The position numbers were made by a program, and so were the translations under genes. 64,000 nucleotides of DNA from Chitinophaga rhizophila. Its GTDB lineage: Bacteria > Bacteroidota > Bacteroidia > Chitinophagales > Chitinophagaceae. Of this stretch, positions 1 through 13,900 are shown piece by piece. Numbering within the stretch: position 1 is the first letter of the stretch; every line of letters starts with the position of its first letter. The notes under the pieces were generated by a model. It worked only from the letters and a program-made list of their open reading frames with translations, was not told the DNA's origin and did not search any database. The DNA lies in NCBI RefSeq assembly GCF_019492185.1, contig NZ_JAICCF010000001.1:868001-932000 (forward strand), written 5' to 3'.

Positions 1-1936
1 TTGGGCTTTCCGGTGGAACCGGACGTGTATATAACGTACAACAGGTTGCCCGGCTGCAAACCACTGTTTACAGGTGACGCAGGCATCATACTGATCATTT
101 CGCTGTCTTCGTCCAACGCAATGATGGTATTTACCTGTCCTCTGGCCTGTAACAGATGTCTGAACTTCCCAAGCGTCACTACAACATGGGCGGCGGTGTC
201 TTCCAGCATAAAAGCAATACGCTCTTCCGGATAGTTAGGGTCAATAGGAACATATGCACCACCGGCTTTTAAAATGCCCAGAATCCCCACCATCATTTCC
301 AGCGACCTGTCTATACAGATAGGGACAAATGTCTCCGGACCAATATTACAGGATTGCAGATAATGACCCAATTTCGCTGCGCGCTCCTCCAGTTCAGCGA
401 AGGTCAATGTCGCACCTTCAAACATAAGTGCAGTATGATCTGGCGTACGTTTGACCTGCTCTTCAAACAACTGTATGATTGTCTTATCAGGGAGAGTAAC
501 GTCTGTATTATTGAATGTGGAGAGCAACATACGCTCCTCAGCAACACTCAGTATTTTAATAGCGCCTATCTGCCTGTTCACATCGGATACAACAGAAAGC
601 AACATCTGCTCATAATGTGCCAGCATCCTGTTGATGGTATCCTTACGGAAAAGATCAACACGATAATTAATACTGAGCGTAATACTTCCATCCAGCTCCG
701 TAGCGCTTAGCTTCAGATCAAACCTGGAAGTAACCTCATTTCCGGATTCGCTTGTGATCATCAGATCTCCCATATCAAGTTCTCCTGTTTCCAGCGTATT
801 CTGCATAACAAATACTACCTGGAATACGGAACTGCGACTCATATCACGCTCTACGCCCAGTATTTCCACTACTTTCTCAAATGGTACATCCTGGTGATCA
901 TATGCTGATAATGTAGTGGACTTCACGGCTTGCAGCAGACTACGGAAACTCATTTTACCATGCACCTGGCTACGCAATGCGAGGGTATTTACAAAAAAGC
1001 CCATCAGTGTTTCCACCTCGTGCTGCTGCCGGTTTGCTACGGGCGTTCCAACACAGATATCTTCCTGCCCGCTGTAACGGTATAGCAACGCCTTAAAGGC
1101 GGATAACAAAGTCATATAAAGGGTCACGCCTTCTTGCTGGCTTACCTTTAAAAGTTCAGCATACAGTGATGGGTCCAGTACAAGTCGTTCTTCATCACCT
1201 TCCGTACGCTGAATAGCAGGACGCACGTAGTCCAGCGGCAGTTCCAGTACAGCAACTCCTGACAGCTGCCCGCGCCAATAGTCCAGCTTACGCGCCAGTA
1301 CATCACCGGAAAGGTAGTTGCGTTGCCATATCGCATAATCCGCATACTGTACAGGTAAGACAGGTAATGAAGATGGAATACCTTCACCTGCATGCAGGCT
1401 TCGATATAATAAACTCAACTCATTGACCAGCAATGATACTGACCAGCCATCAAAAGCGATATGATGGAGCATCACAAACAGGACATGTTCTTCCGGACCT
1501 TTGTTGATTATATGTACACGCAACATCATATCGCGGGACAGGTCATAGGGCCGGTTCAATTCTTCTGACAGATATGTTTCTATATCTGCGCCCATGACAG
1601 CCAGATCGGATTGACTTATATAATCAGCAGACCATTGTGATGATGGCAGCAGATGCTGATAACCGACGCCATCGGATTCAGCAATGACAGTACGTAATAC
1701 CTCATGGCGTTCTACTATTACCCGGAATGCCGCTGTCAGCGCTTCCACATCAAGCGGCCCGTGCAGACGAAATACCCATGGCATATGATATTGCTTACTA
1801 CCCTGCAGCTTGTCAATAAACCATAAACGTTCCTGTGCAAAAGACAATGGCATTGCCTGATCCCGTGGCTGAGTTGTGATCGCCGGCAAAAGGGCAGCGG
1901 TATGATGCTGTTCAAGGTATTGGGATAAACTGGCAA
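1..1936 (-). other. NRPS module 5 (C plus partial A), truncated by window edge
   Basis: A complete C domain with HHIAFDG near 1440-1467 is followed by the N-terminal part of an A domain that stops inside A3 (TSGSTGKPK) at base 1. The specificity pocket lies beyond the window, so the substrate cannot be read. The C domain is much closer to that of module 2 than to modules 3 and 4, for example in its AGEGIPSSLP and FEKVVE(I/V)LGVERDMSRS stretches. Confidence 0.9.
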
Positions 1937-4900
1937 TAGTTGTATGCACAAATAAAGTCTGTATATCGACCTCTATCTGTAATTGCTTGCGTATAGCCAC
2001 CACCATTCTCACTGCCAGCAGTGAATGTCCTCCCAGCTCAAAGAAATCGTCATATACGCTGATGCGGGTAATACCCAGCAATTCCTGCCAGATGGCAGCA
2101 AGGTGTTCCTGCAACTCACCGGATGGCGGCTGATGTACTGTAGTAGTATTCTCCTGATGCCCGATGTGTGCAATGAGCAGCTGACGGTTTGTCTTACCAT
2201 TTTCTGTCAATGGCATTAATGGTATCGCAATCAACTCTGAAGGAACCATGTAGTCAGGCAACACCTCCTGCAAATGGTTGCGCACTTCCTGCTGCATTTG
2301 CTGGATAATCGCTCCATATAGCGGCATATTTGTATATGCACCGGCTTCAAATGGAACGTTGGTTTCACTAAAAACCTGTTCAATAGCAGTACTTAATGAC
2401 TCCCGGGATAATACCAGATTCAGTTTCATGACATCTTCATGCAATAGGTATCTGCAGTAATATCCCTGGTACTGCGCCATCAATATCAGCTTCTCTATTG
2501 ATTCAATGGCTGATGACGGGCGGGAAATATATTCCCTTAATTCACCGCTCGTTTGGATAGTTGGAACTTCCAGACCAGCCAGCAGCAGACGTTCTTTTTC
2601 AAGCCGGTAATTGGGTAGATTACGTATACTGATCATCTCCGCACCTGCGTCGAGCAAGTCACTGACTTTCTCCGCCACACCGGTAGTTTCCCAGTCAAGC
2701 CATTTCGGTGACTGAACAGCTGGCTTTTCACCCACATGTAATATGACGGTATAACGATATAATGTCAGTTCATTTTCAGCGACACATTGCTTCCAGCGGA
2801 TATCGACATAACTGATCTCCGGATATAGTGACTGGAGACCATAAAAATACGCAGGCGATATACACAACTCTTCTTCGTTCAGCAGCTCCTGTTCAATACC
2901 GAATCCAAAGACACGCTTAGATAAGCTTTCACTGTTCCTTTCCAGAGCCAGACGGCCTTTAAAGCTTTTCAGCAGCCGCAGATCCCTGACGTCGCCAATC
3001 ACGATCTGACCATGCCCATTCAGTTTCCCGATACAGGAAGCAATAACTGTTGTCAGGTATGCCTCGCCGGGAAAATATTGAATAATTGAATTAAGTACGA
3101 TGGTATCAATTTCACCGGTTGCCAGCGCTGCTACTTCGTGGGCAGCACATACATGCAATGAGGTCTGGCAGTAAGGTCGTTCCTTCCGGGATATATGTCG
3201 TTCAATTTGCCGAATGGAAGAGGAAGAAAAATCTGTACCTGTATAGTGACTGATATGATCTGACAAACCATAATATATCAAGCCCATACCCGTACCGATT
3301 TCCAATACATTTTCCGGCCGGCAGGACAGTATTACCTCGAGTATGTCATTGAGCCATTCCCGCATTTCATGCGAAGGTATCTGCTGACCTGTAAAGCTAT
3401 CGTTCCAGCCGATGATATTAAATTCCTCGTCTTCAGCTGCAACTGCTTCTGTTTTGCCATATTCTGTTTCATATAGCGCCTGCCAGTTCTCCACCTGTTG
3501 CCGGTATAAAGTATCTTCTTTCTGCCGCAGCAGCTGCTTGTCTGCCACATAGTAACCTACCAGCTTATTCATACCGATCGTATCCTGTTTTACCACTACG
3601 CATGCGGCAGCTAATCCCGGACTTTCACTTAATACGTTTTCAACCTCGCCTGGTTCGATACGGTAACCCCGGATCTTCACCTGGTCATCCATCCTTCCTA
3701 AATATACCATATTGCCATCCGGCAGCCACTTCGCCATATCGCCGGTCTTATATAGCCGTGCACCAGCTTCCTTACTGAACGGATCTTTAATAAAACGGGC
3801 GGCAGTAAGCTCAGGGCGATTGAGATACCCACGCGCTACCCCGGCGCCCCCGATATAGATCTCACCTGCCACACCAACAGGCACTGGTAACATATCGGCG
3901 CTCAGGATATACATCGTTACATTATCCAGCGGTTTTCCGATAGGTACGTGGTGATCAAAATCTGTTCTTCCATATCTGGTATTAAATGAATATACGCTGC
4001 ATCCTACTGTTGCTTCAGTAGGCCCATATTCATTAATTACTTCCATGTTCTCGTTGCTGTCAAGCAGAAACTGAATATGTGAACGCTGTAATGCCTCTCC
4101 ACCGATTACGAGTCTTTTGGTTAACACACCGCCCGCTGTAGCTCCTATAGCGTTTTGCAACAGCGACATATGAGATGGTGTCAGTTTGATAAAGTCATAA
4201 GGAGCAGCATCCATGAATAACCGGGATTCAAATACCTTCAATGCCTCATTTGTGCCTATCACTACAGACTTTCCTCCCAATAGCGGAACAAACATACTGG
4301 TCAGCGAGGCATCAAAAGTATAAGGCAGATTCAGCAGACTGCCTGCTTCATTGTTATCTTCATCGATATAACGCCTTTTACTGTTCAGGAGGTAATTAAG
4401 CAGATTGCCATGTTCCACCATCACGCCTTTGGGACGGCCTGTTGACCCGGAAGTATAGATGGTGTAGGCCAGCTGTCCCGGCTGCGGGCTTTCCGTTATT
4501 TTCTCCGCAGAACATGATTCAATCTGATCCCACTGTTCATCTATTTCAATTACAGTGGTCAGATTACCAGCATGCTGTAACAGGTCGCTGTGTTGCTTTA
4601 CGCTCACTGCCAGCGACGCACCGGTATCTTCCAGCATAAATCTGATCCGTTCCTGCGGGTAAGACGGATCAATTGGTACGTAAGCATATCCTGCTTTGAG
4701 TATACCCAGAATACATACCATCATCAATGCCGAACGATCTAGGCACACAGGCACAAGCGCATGCTGCCCCGGATTGTACCTCTGCAGATAATTACTGAAA
4801 CGGTTAGCGCGCTCGTTCAACTCCTGGTAAGTCAGTATGGCGTCTGCTGCAAATACAGCGGTGTGCTGTGGAGTAATCAGCACCTGTTGTTCAAATAAGC

Positions 4901-7900
4901 TGATAAATGTTTGCGCAGGTAGTGCGGATTGCGGCTTATTAAACTGAGACAGTAAAGTCTGTTCCTCTTCCAGACTTAACATCCTCAGTTGTCCTACCGG
5001 CGTTGATACCTGCTGTACAATTGCCTCCAACAAGTGTACATAATGGCCAAACATTCTTGTGATAGTCTCACCTGTAAACAGCTCATCACAAAACTCCACC
5101 CTGAACTCTATCGTATCAGGTTTCTCGCGCAAGTCAAAGGTGAGATCAAATTTGGAAGTCACGTTCTGAAACACTTCCCCTGTAAAAGTTACATCGCCTA
5201 CTTCCAGCGAAGGAATTTCCGGCGTATTCTGTAAAACAAACATCACCTGTATCAGCGGATTACCAACTACATCACGCTTACCTACCACTGCCTCAATCAC
5301 TTTCTCAAACGGCACATCCTGGTAAGTATATCCTTCCAGCGTAATAGCTTTTACCTGCTGCAGGAAGTCGCTGAAGACAGTTTTATTATTCAGTTTACTT
5401 CGTAATGCCAGAGCATTGACAAAGAAGCCTATTAAAGACTCTGTTTCCTTTTGTGTACGGTTGGCAATAGCCACGCCTGTACATATATCTTCCTGATGGG
5501 TATACCGGTAAAGCAACACCTTGAATACCGCCAGCATGGTCATAAATAGCGTAACACCCTGCTCTCTGGATAAGTGCCGTAACTGAGCAGTCAGCGAGCT
5601 ATCCAGGTAAAAATATTTGGTATCGCCATGGGTACTTTGAATAGCCGTCCGGGGATAATCCGTTGGAAGATATAATGGTTTGATATCCTGCAACCTGTTT
5701 TTCCAGTATGCCAGCTGTGTTTCCAGCATTTCTCCGTTCAGGTGTTCATGCTGCCATAACGCGTAATCAGCATATTGTACTGTTAATTCCGGCAATGCAG
5801 ACTCACGTCCATCACGGTACGACCGGTATAGTGCAATCATCTCCCTCACCATAACAGATACAGACCAGCCATCAAAAGCAATATGGTGGAAAAGTACAAG
5901 CAATACGTATTCTTCTGCGGACAGTTTCAGTAGTCTGACCCGCAGCATATAATCATTTGACAGGTCAAACGGCACATGGAACCACTTATGCACGTACTGC
6001 TCAAATGCTGTTGGATCTGTCAAAGCAGGTGTTTCATAATACTCCATCCTCCATGCCGTGCCGTCAATAATTTCCTGGTAAGGCGCTTTATTACCCTGCC
6101 TGAGTACAGAACGTAGTACTTCATGCCTGCGTACTATCTCACGGAAGGCCTGTTCCAGCGCAGCAATATCCGGATTACCCGTTAAACGGAATATCCATGG
6201 CATATGGTAAGCAACGCTTCCCTGCAGTTTGTCAATGAACCAGAGGCGTTCCTGTGCAAAAGACAGGGGGATCATCGTATCGTGCGTACGGGCAGTAACT
6301 GGTGGTAACAGCGGGCGTTGAAGACGGCTTTCCAGGTAGACTGACAGCCTGGCTATAGTCGGATACAGGAACATGTCTTTCACCATGATTTCCATACCCA
6401 GCTGTTTCCTTATAGCAGATACTGCCCGGGTTGCCAGGAGTGAATGTCCTCCCAGTTCAAAGAAATCATCGTTGATACCAATACGACTGATGCCCAGCAA
6501 TTCCTGCCAGATAGCAGCCAGCTGTAAAGCAGTTTCTCCGGATGGTAGCTGATGAAGGGCAGCAACGTGTTCCTGTGTACCGCCCTGTAATAACAATAAC
6601 TGACGGTCTATCTTACCATTATCTGTCAATGGAAGGAAAGGTAAAGACAGCAGTTCTGAAGGCGTCATATAGTCAGGAAGCATGCCCAGCATATAGCTGC
6701 GTAGCTCTTTCTGCACTTGCTGGATAATAGTTCCATACAACGGCATGTTGGTATATGTTCCTGCTTTGAAGGAAGAACTTTCCGCCTGGTATACCTGCGC
6801 TATCGCCTGCATTACCGGCTGCAAGGATAAAATAATATTCAGCTTTAATGCATCTTCATGTAATAAGTACGTGCAATGATACCCTTGAGCGCGGGCTGCT
6901 GATATCAGCTGTTCCGCTTCATCAACTGTCTTTGAACGACGTAATATATATTCTCTCAGCTCCCCACTTGAGCTAACAGTTGGATCGTCGATACCCGCTG
7001 ATAACAACCGTTCCTTCTCTAAGCGGTAGTTTGGCAAATTACGGATATTGACAGCAGTTGCGCGGGATGATAACAATGTATGTACATTATCTGCCATACC
7101 TGGCGTTTCCCAGTCCAGCCATTCCTGCACTAATACCGGCGGCATCGCCTGTATATGGAGTATGACGGTATAACGGTACAACGTCAGCTCATTTTCCGCT
7201 GTACAATTTTTCCAGCGGATGTCCACATGGCTGATAGCGGGATACAGCGATTTCAGTGCATAAAAATATTCAGGAGATATACACAGTTCTTCTTCGGTCA
7301 GTACCTCTTGTTCCAGTCCGAAGTTAAATACGCGTTTGGGCACACTTTCCATATTGCTGTGAAGCGACAGCCGGCCTTTAAAATGCTTTAACAGCCGTTT
7401 GTCCCTTACATCGCCAATAACTATCCTGCCACTTCCCTTTAGCTTTTCGAGACAGGAAGAGATTACAGTAGTGAGATACTGCTCACCCGGAAAATACTGC
7501 ACAATAGAGTTGAGTATTATTGTGTCTGTCTCCGGGATATCCAAAGCGCCTACTTCGTGTGCAGCACATACATGCAATGCGGTGTCACAGTACACACGTT
7601 CGCCCTTTGAAATCCGTTGCTGAATCTGACGTACAGAGGAAGAAGAAAAGTCTGTACCCGTATAATGCCGGATATGATCTGACAGGCCATAATAAATCAG
7701 ACCTGTTCCACAACCAATTTCCAGCACATTTTCCGGACGACAGGACAATATCACGTTCAGTATATCATCCAGCCACTCACGCATCTGCGCGCCAGGGATT
7801 GGCTGACCAGTGAAACTGTCATTCCAGCCAATGATATTAAATTCCTCATCAGCTATTACTGCTGTTTCTGTCTTTCCGTATTCTGTCTCGTATAACTCCT

Positions 7901-10900
7901 GCCAGCTCTCTACCTGTTGCCTGTACAACTCACCTTCTTTCTCCAGCAATACCTGCCGTTCCGGTACATAATACCCGACCAGCCTGTTACCGCCAAAGCT
8001 ATCCTGCTTTACAATGACGCAGCCTGCGGATATCCCATCAAATTCATTGAGCACGTTTTCTACTTCACCCGGTTCAATACGATAGCCGCGGATCTTTACC
8101 TGGTCGTCTATTCTGCCCAGATAAGCAATATTACCATCAGGTAACCATTTTACCAGGTCGCCGGTCTTATACAGGCGGGCGTTTGCATCTTCGCTGAACG
8201 GATCTTTTACAAAACGTTCTGCGGTCAACTCCGGACGATTCAGGTAACCACGCGCCACCCCTGCACCACCAACATATAACTCTCCCGGTACGCCTACAGG
8301 ACATAATTGCTGCTGAGGATTCAGTACATAGGCTGTACGGTTCTGCAACGGACGACCTATCGGAATAACACCGATTTTGCCACTTTCTTTTATCAGATAG
8401 GTCAGTGAGAATGTTGTATTCTCCGTAGGACCATACCCGTTCACAATCTTCAGGTCCGGATATGCGCTTCTTAACCGTTGAATATGATCTTCAGACAATT
8501 TTTCTCCTCCAACCAGTATTGTATCCAACTGACTGAAAATGCTGATGTCCCATTCTACCAGCTGATTAAACCAGCTTGCCGTAAACCACATCTTACTGAC
8601 GTTTCTGCCAGTCATTACTTCCTTCAGCAATTCATTCGTCAGCAGGGTATCCCTGGAACAGATTACCAACTGCCCGCCGTTCAGCAACATACTCCAGTAT
8701 TCAAAAGTAGAAGCATCGAATGAAGGCGAACCTGTGGAAAGTAATATATCTTCAGCGCTGAATCCGGCATAGTGCTGGTCGGTGGCCAGACTAACGATAT
8801 TAAGATGTTCTACCAGCACTCCCTTGGGCTTTCCGGTAGAACCTGAGGTGTACATGATATAAGCAAGGTCAGATACCTGGTTGACCGGCGGAAGGTCTTC
8901 GCCTGTGTATTGTGCAATAACAGGCCATTGTGCCTGTATATCTATTATTTCCGGGTAACTATCACCAGACTGCCGCAGCTGTGACAGGCAGGCAGTTTCT
9001 GTAAGCACTAGTGAAGACCCGGTATCATTCAGCATAAAGAGGATACGTTCAACCGGGTATTCGGGATCCACAGGCATGTAAGCGCCACCAGCTTTCAATA
9101 TACCGAGGATGCTGACAATCAGATCGGCAGATCGGTACATCAGCACCGGCACAGCAGTATCTCTGCCTACGCCTTTATTTCTTAAGTAACGGGCCAACTG
9201 GTTAGCCTGCTCGTTCAACCTCCTATAACTTAGTTGTACATTCTCAAATACCAGGGCAGTAGCGTCAGGGCTTTTCCTTACCTGCTCCTCAAACAGCGCT
9301 ACCACCGTCTTCTGATAAGCGGAAAGCACGGGGGGCTGATTGAAATGGAACAAAAGTTGTTCGCGCTCCTTAGCAGTTACAAGTGCTATGTCACCTATCT
9401 TCCTTTCTGCATTTTCAACCAGGGTGGATAATATCTGCTCATAATGCGCAATGTATCCGTGGATGGTTGCTTCGCTAAATAAAGCCGTCGAATACCGAAG
9501 CTTCAGCAATATGCCTTCAGGCGTCTCCCTCAGTTCAAACAGCAAGTCAAATACAGCAGTCTGATCTTCGAGTACCTCATTGGATAAGACCAGGCCGTTC
9601 AATTCAAGTGCTGGCAATTCGGGTGTATTTTGTAAGGCGAATACGATATGAAACAGCGGGTTAGCATCCACTTCTCTTTTACCGGCAATTGCTTCGACCA
9701 CTTTTTCAAAAGGAGTATCCTGGTACTCATAAGCTTCCAATGTAACCGCCTTTATCTGTTCCAGTAATCTGCGCAGCGTATCTTCTTCATTGACTGTACA
9801 GCGAAGTGCCAGCGTATTGACAAAGAAACCAATCAGCTCTTCAGTTTCAAGTTGTTTTCTGCCGGCAATAGGACTACCTGTACAAATATCTTTTTCACCC
9901 GTATAACGATGTAACAGCGCTTTAAATGCCGTAAGCAGTGTCATAAACAGTGTAACACCCTCTCTCTTTGAGAACTGCTGCAACTGTTCGCTCAGTATGG
10001 GATCTAATTTATGATATACAGCACTACCCCTGGTACTTTGTACAAGTGGCCGCGGGTAATCTGTAGGTACTTTTAGCGGAATAACATCTTTCAGCTGCTC
10101 TTTCCAGTACTGTAACTGCTGATCCATTACCCGCCCTTCCAGGTAATTGCGTTGCCACAATGCATAATCTGCATACTGTACAGGTAATGCCGGCAAAACC
10201 TGTACAGCATTCTGCATGAAGCTGTCGTATATTGCCACCATCTCATGTAACATAATCGGTAGCGACCATCCATCAGAAGCGATGTGGTGCATGACAACAA
10301 GCAGTACATATTCTTCATCATCCAGGCGGATCAACTCAGCTCTGAGCATATAATCTGCAGACAGGTTAAAGGGTTCACTGACCTGTTGCTGAATATAATT
10401 ATGCAGTATGTTGCTGTCTGTTAATCTGCTTTCATCTGTGAAGCGCAACTTCCAGGATTGCTCACTGATCACTTCCTGGTAGGCAATGCCATCTTCTTCA
10501 TGAATCAGCGTACGTATTACTTCATGCCGGTTGATGATATGCCGGAAAGCATGTTCCATCACTTTCAGATCCGGTATACCGTATATGCGGAATACCCATG
10601 GCATATGATACTGTACACTTCCCTGTAAACTATCAATGAACCAGAGGCGTTCCTGCGCAAAGGATAAAGGTATTCTTGCTGGACGTGGCTGCGGTGTAAT
10701 TGGTGGCAGCAGATCTTTGGGCTGCTGCTGTGTAAGCTGTGCGGATAAAGCAGCTATAGTTGGATAAACGAATATGTCTCTTACGCTCACTTCGATTCCC
10801 AGCCTGCTACGCAAGGCAGATACACATCTTGTGACCAGCAGCGAGTGGCCGCCCGATTCAAAAAAGTTATCGTGGATACCAATTCTTTCTATATTAAGAA

Positions 10901-13900
10901 TTGCCTGCCATACCGCTGCAATATCCTCCTGCAAGGGAGTTACCGGTGCTGTATAGTCAGCTGCAGGTATAACTGCTGTATCAATAGGCGGCAGCTTCTT
11001 TTTATCAACCTTTCCGTTTGCTGTCAGCGGAATATGGCTGACCGCCACCAGGAATGCAGGAATCATGTATTCAGGAAGCTGTGTACGCAGGTATGCAAAT
11101 ACGGCTGCCTTATCCAGGCTGATATCCGGCACAACATATCCCAGCAATTGTTTATTACCAAAGCTGTCATCACGGGCTATCACCACTGCCTGCCTGATGC
11201 CAGGGGCCTGCTGTAGTGCCAGCGATACTTCATTCAGCTCAATCCTGTAACCGCGGATCTTTACCTGGTCATCTATCCTTCCCAGGTATTCCATTTCACC
11301 ATCAGGCAGGCGGCGTACAAGGTCGCCTGATTTATACAAGCGCTGCCCTTCCACAAATGGATTACTGATGAAACGGGCTGCTGTCAGGTCTGCATTGTTG
11401 AAATATCCTCTGGCGACACCCTGTCCACCGATATATAGTTCACCAGGAACGCCTACTGGTACAGGCTGAAGGTTGTTTCCCAGTACATAAGCCTGTAAAG
11501 TGGGAATAACATGTCCGATATTACTTGTATGCGTCGCAATACAATCTTCATCTATCTGTTTAAACGTAGCATGTATGGTAATCTCTGTAATACCATACAT
11601 ATTTATCAGGTTACATGCCGGATACTGCACGGCCCATTGCTCCAGCAATGCCGGCGACAGGGCTTCTCCACCAAATATCACATATCTGATATCCAACTGC
11701 CGGGACGCTTTCAACAGATGCTCCTGTAGCGCATAAAAGGCAGAAGGTGTCTGGTTTAATACTGTTACCTGATGATGTTCCAGCAAGTTGCCAAAAGCAG
11801 AAACATCCATCACTGTATCCTTTGCCGGCATGATAACTTTTGCCCCTGTACAAAGCGGCATAAAGATCTCCCACACAGAAAAATCAAAGCTGAAAGAATG
11901 GAAGGCAGTCCAGACGTCATGCTGATTAAAGTCAAATAACACTGTTCCGGCATTCATTACACTCGCCAGGTTACCATGTTCCACCATCACTCCCTTTGGT
12001 TTTCCTGTGGAACCGGAGGTATAAATGATGTAAGCCAGGTGTGAGGAACCCAATACCGGAGTAAGATTCTCCGATGGCTCCCTGCTGATTGTTTCCCGGT
12101 TATTGATAACATCTATCACTTCTCCGTTAAACAGTTCATGCAGCGATAAAGACTGGTTACGGACTGCACTCAGTAGTATATTTGCCCCGGTGTCTTGCAG
12201 CATGTAACGAATACGATCTTCCGGATAGTCTGGGTCGATCGGTACATATGCACCTCCTGACTTTAATATACCTAATATACTTACCACCAGATCCAGCGAC
12301 CTGTCTGCACATACCGGCACCCGTACATCCGGACCTATACCCCGTGTACGCAGATAGCTGCCCAGCTGATTGGCGTACGCATTCAGTTCGCTATAACTCA
12401 ACTGCTGATCTTCATATACCAACGCTATTGCATCCGGATGTAAAGCTGCCTGCTCTTCAAACAATGTCAGCACTGTTGTTCCGGATGGTGTATGCCAGGT
12501 CTGAGGAGATGGATTAAAGTCCGTCAGTATCTGGGTATATTCTGCTGATGTTAACATCGGCAGATTGTCTATAGTTGTATCCTGCGACGCTACAATGGCA
12601 TGCAGTAATTGCTCGTAATGGCCCAGCATGCGTTGGATGCTATCTGCCTTGTAAAGATCTTTGCTGTATACTAATTGTAACTCTAAACCAGTGGATGAGA
12701 GGGTCACATTCATTTCCAGGTCAAATCTGGATGGCAGTTCTGTACGCTCCACCGGAGCAAGCGTTACGGTTCCCAGATCAGGATAAGCTATATCCTGCTG
12801 CATGATAAACATTACCTGGAACACGGCACTGCGGCTCATATCTCTTTCCACACCCAGTACCTCCACCACTTTCTCAAATGGTACGTCCTGGTGATCGTAA
12901 GCTGACAATGTCGTCGTTTTCACTGACGCCAGTAAGTCAATAAACCGCTGCCCTCCACTTACCTGACTCCGTAATGCCAGCGTATTCACAAAGAAGCCCA
13001 TCAGCGATTCCACTTCCTGCTGATGACGGCCTGCTACCGGTGTTCCTACACAGATATCCTCCTGGCCACTGTAACGATACAATAGCACCTTGAATGCAGA
13101 TAACAACGTCATGTAAAGGGTAACACCTGCAGACTGGCTCAGCCCTGTTAATGCGGTAGACAAAGATGCCGGTAACAATAACCGCTCTTCTCCCCCTGCT
13201 CCTGACTGTACGGCCGGACGTACATAGTCTGACGGTAATTCCAGCACACTTACGCCTGACAACTGCTGCTTCCAATAGGACAGCTTGCCGGACAGTAATG
13301 CACCCGACAGATAATGGCGCTGCCAGGCAGCATAGTCTGCATATTGTACCGGTAGTAAAGGTAAGGACGACGGTATGCCTTCTCCGGATTGCAAGCTTCG
13401 ATATAACAATCCTAGCTCCTTCACCAGTAAGGACACTGACCAGCCATCAAAAGCGATGTGATGCAGCATTACCAGTAATACATGATCATCCGGACCTTCT
13501 TCAATCAGGTGTACACGCAGCATCATGTCCCTGGATAAATCATAAGCGCGGTCCAGTTCTGCTGATAGGTATTCCTCCAGATCCTGCCCAGATGCTGACA
13601 AATCAGATGCACGCATGTATACCGGCGACCAGTCTGCCGAGGGTAGCAACTGCTGATAACCGATACCCTCTGACTCGTATACTACCGTACGCAGTACTGA
13701 ATGACGGTCTACTATTGCACGGAATGAATCTGTCAGCGCAGCTACATCCAGTGACCCATGCAGGCGGAATACCCATGGCATGTGGTACTGTCTGCTACCC
13801 TGCAATTTATCTATGAACCATAGACGTTCCTGGGAGAACGATAACGGAATAGCTTCATCACTTAAACGAGGCGTAACAGCAGGCAATAATGTCGTTCCTG

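Noticed and set aside
13166-13816. A 216-codon plus-strand frame opposite the giant NRPS gene
   Set aside because: It is antisense to module 2's condensation domain, whose minus frame is continuous and full of known motifs. The plus frame has shadow-like composition and no recognisable domain.
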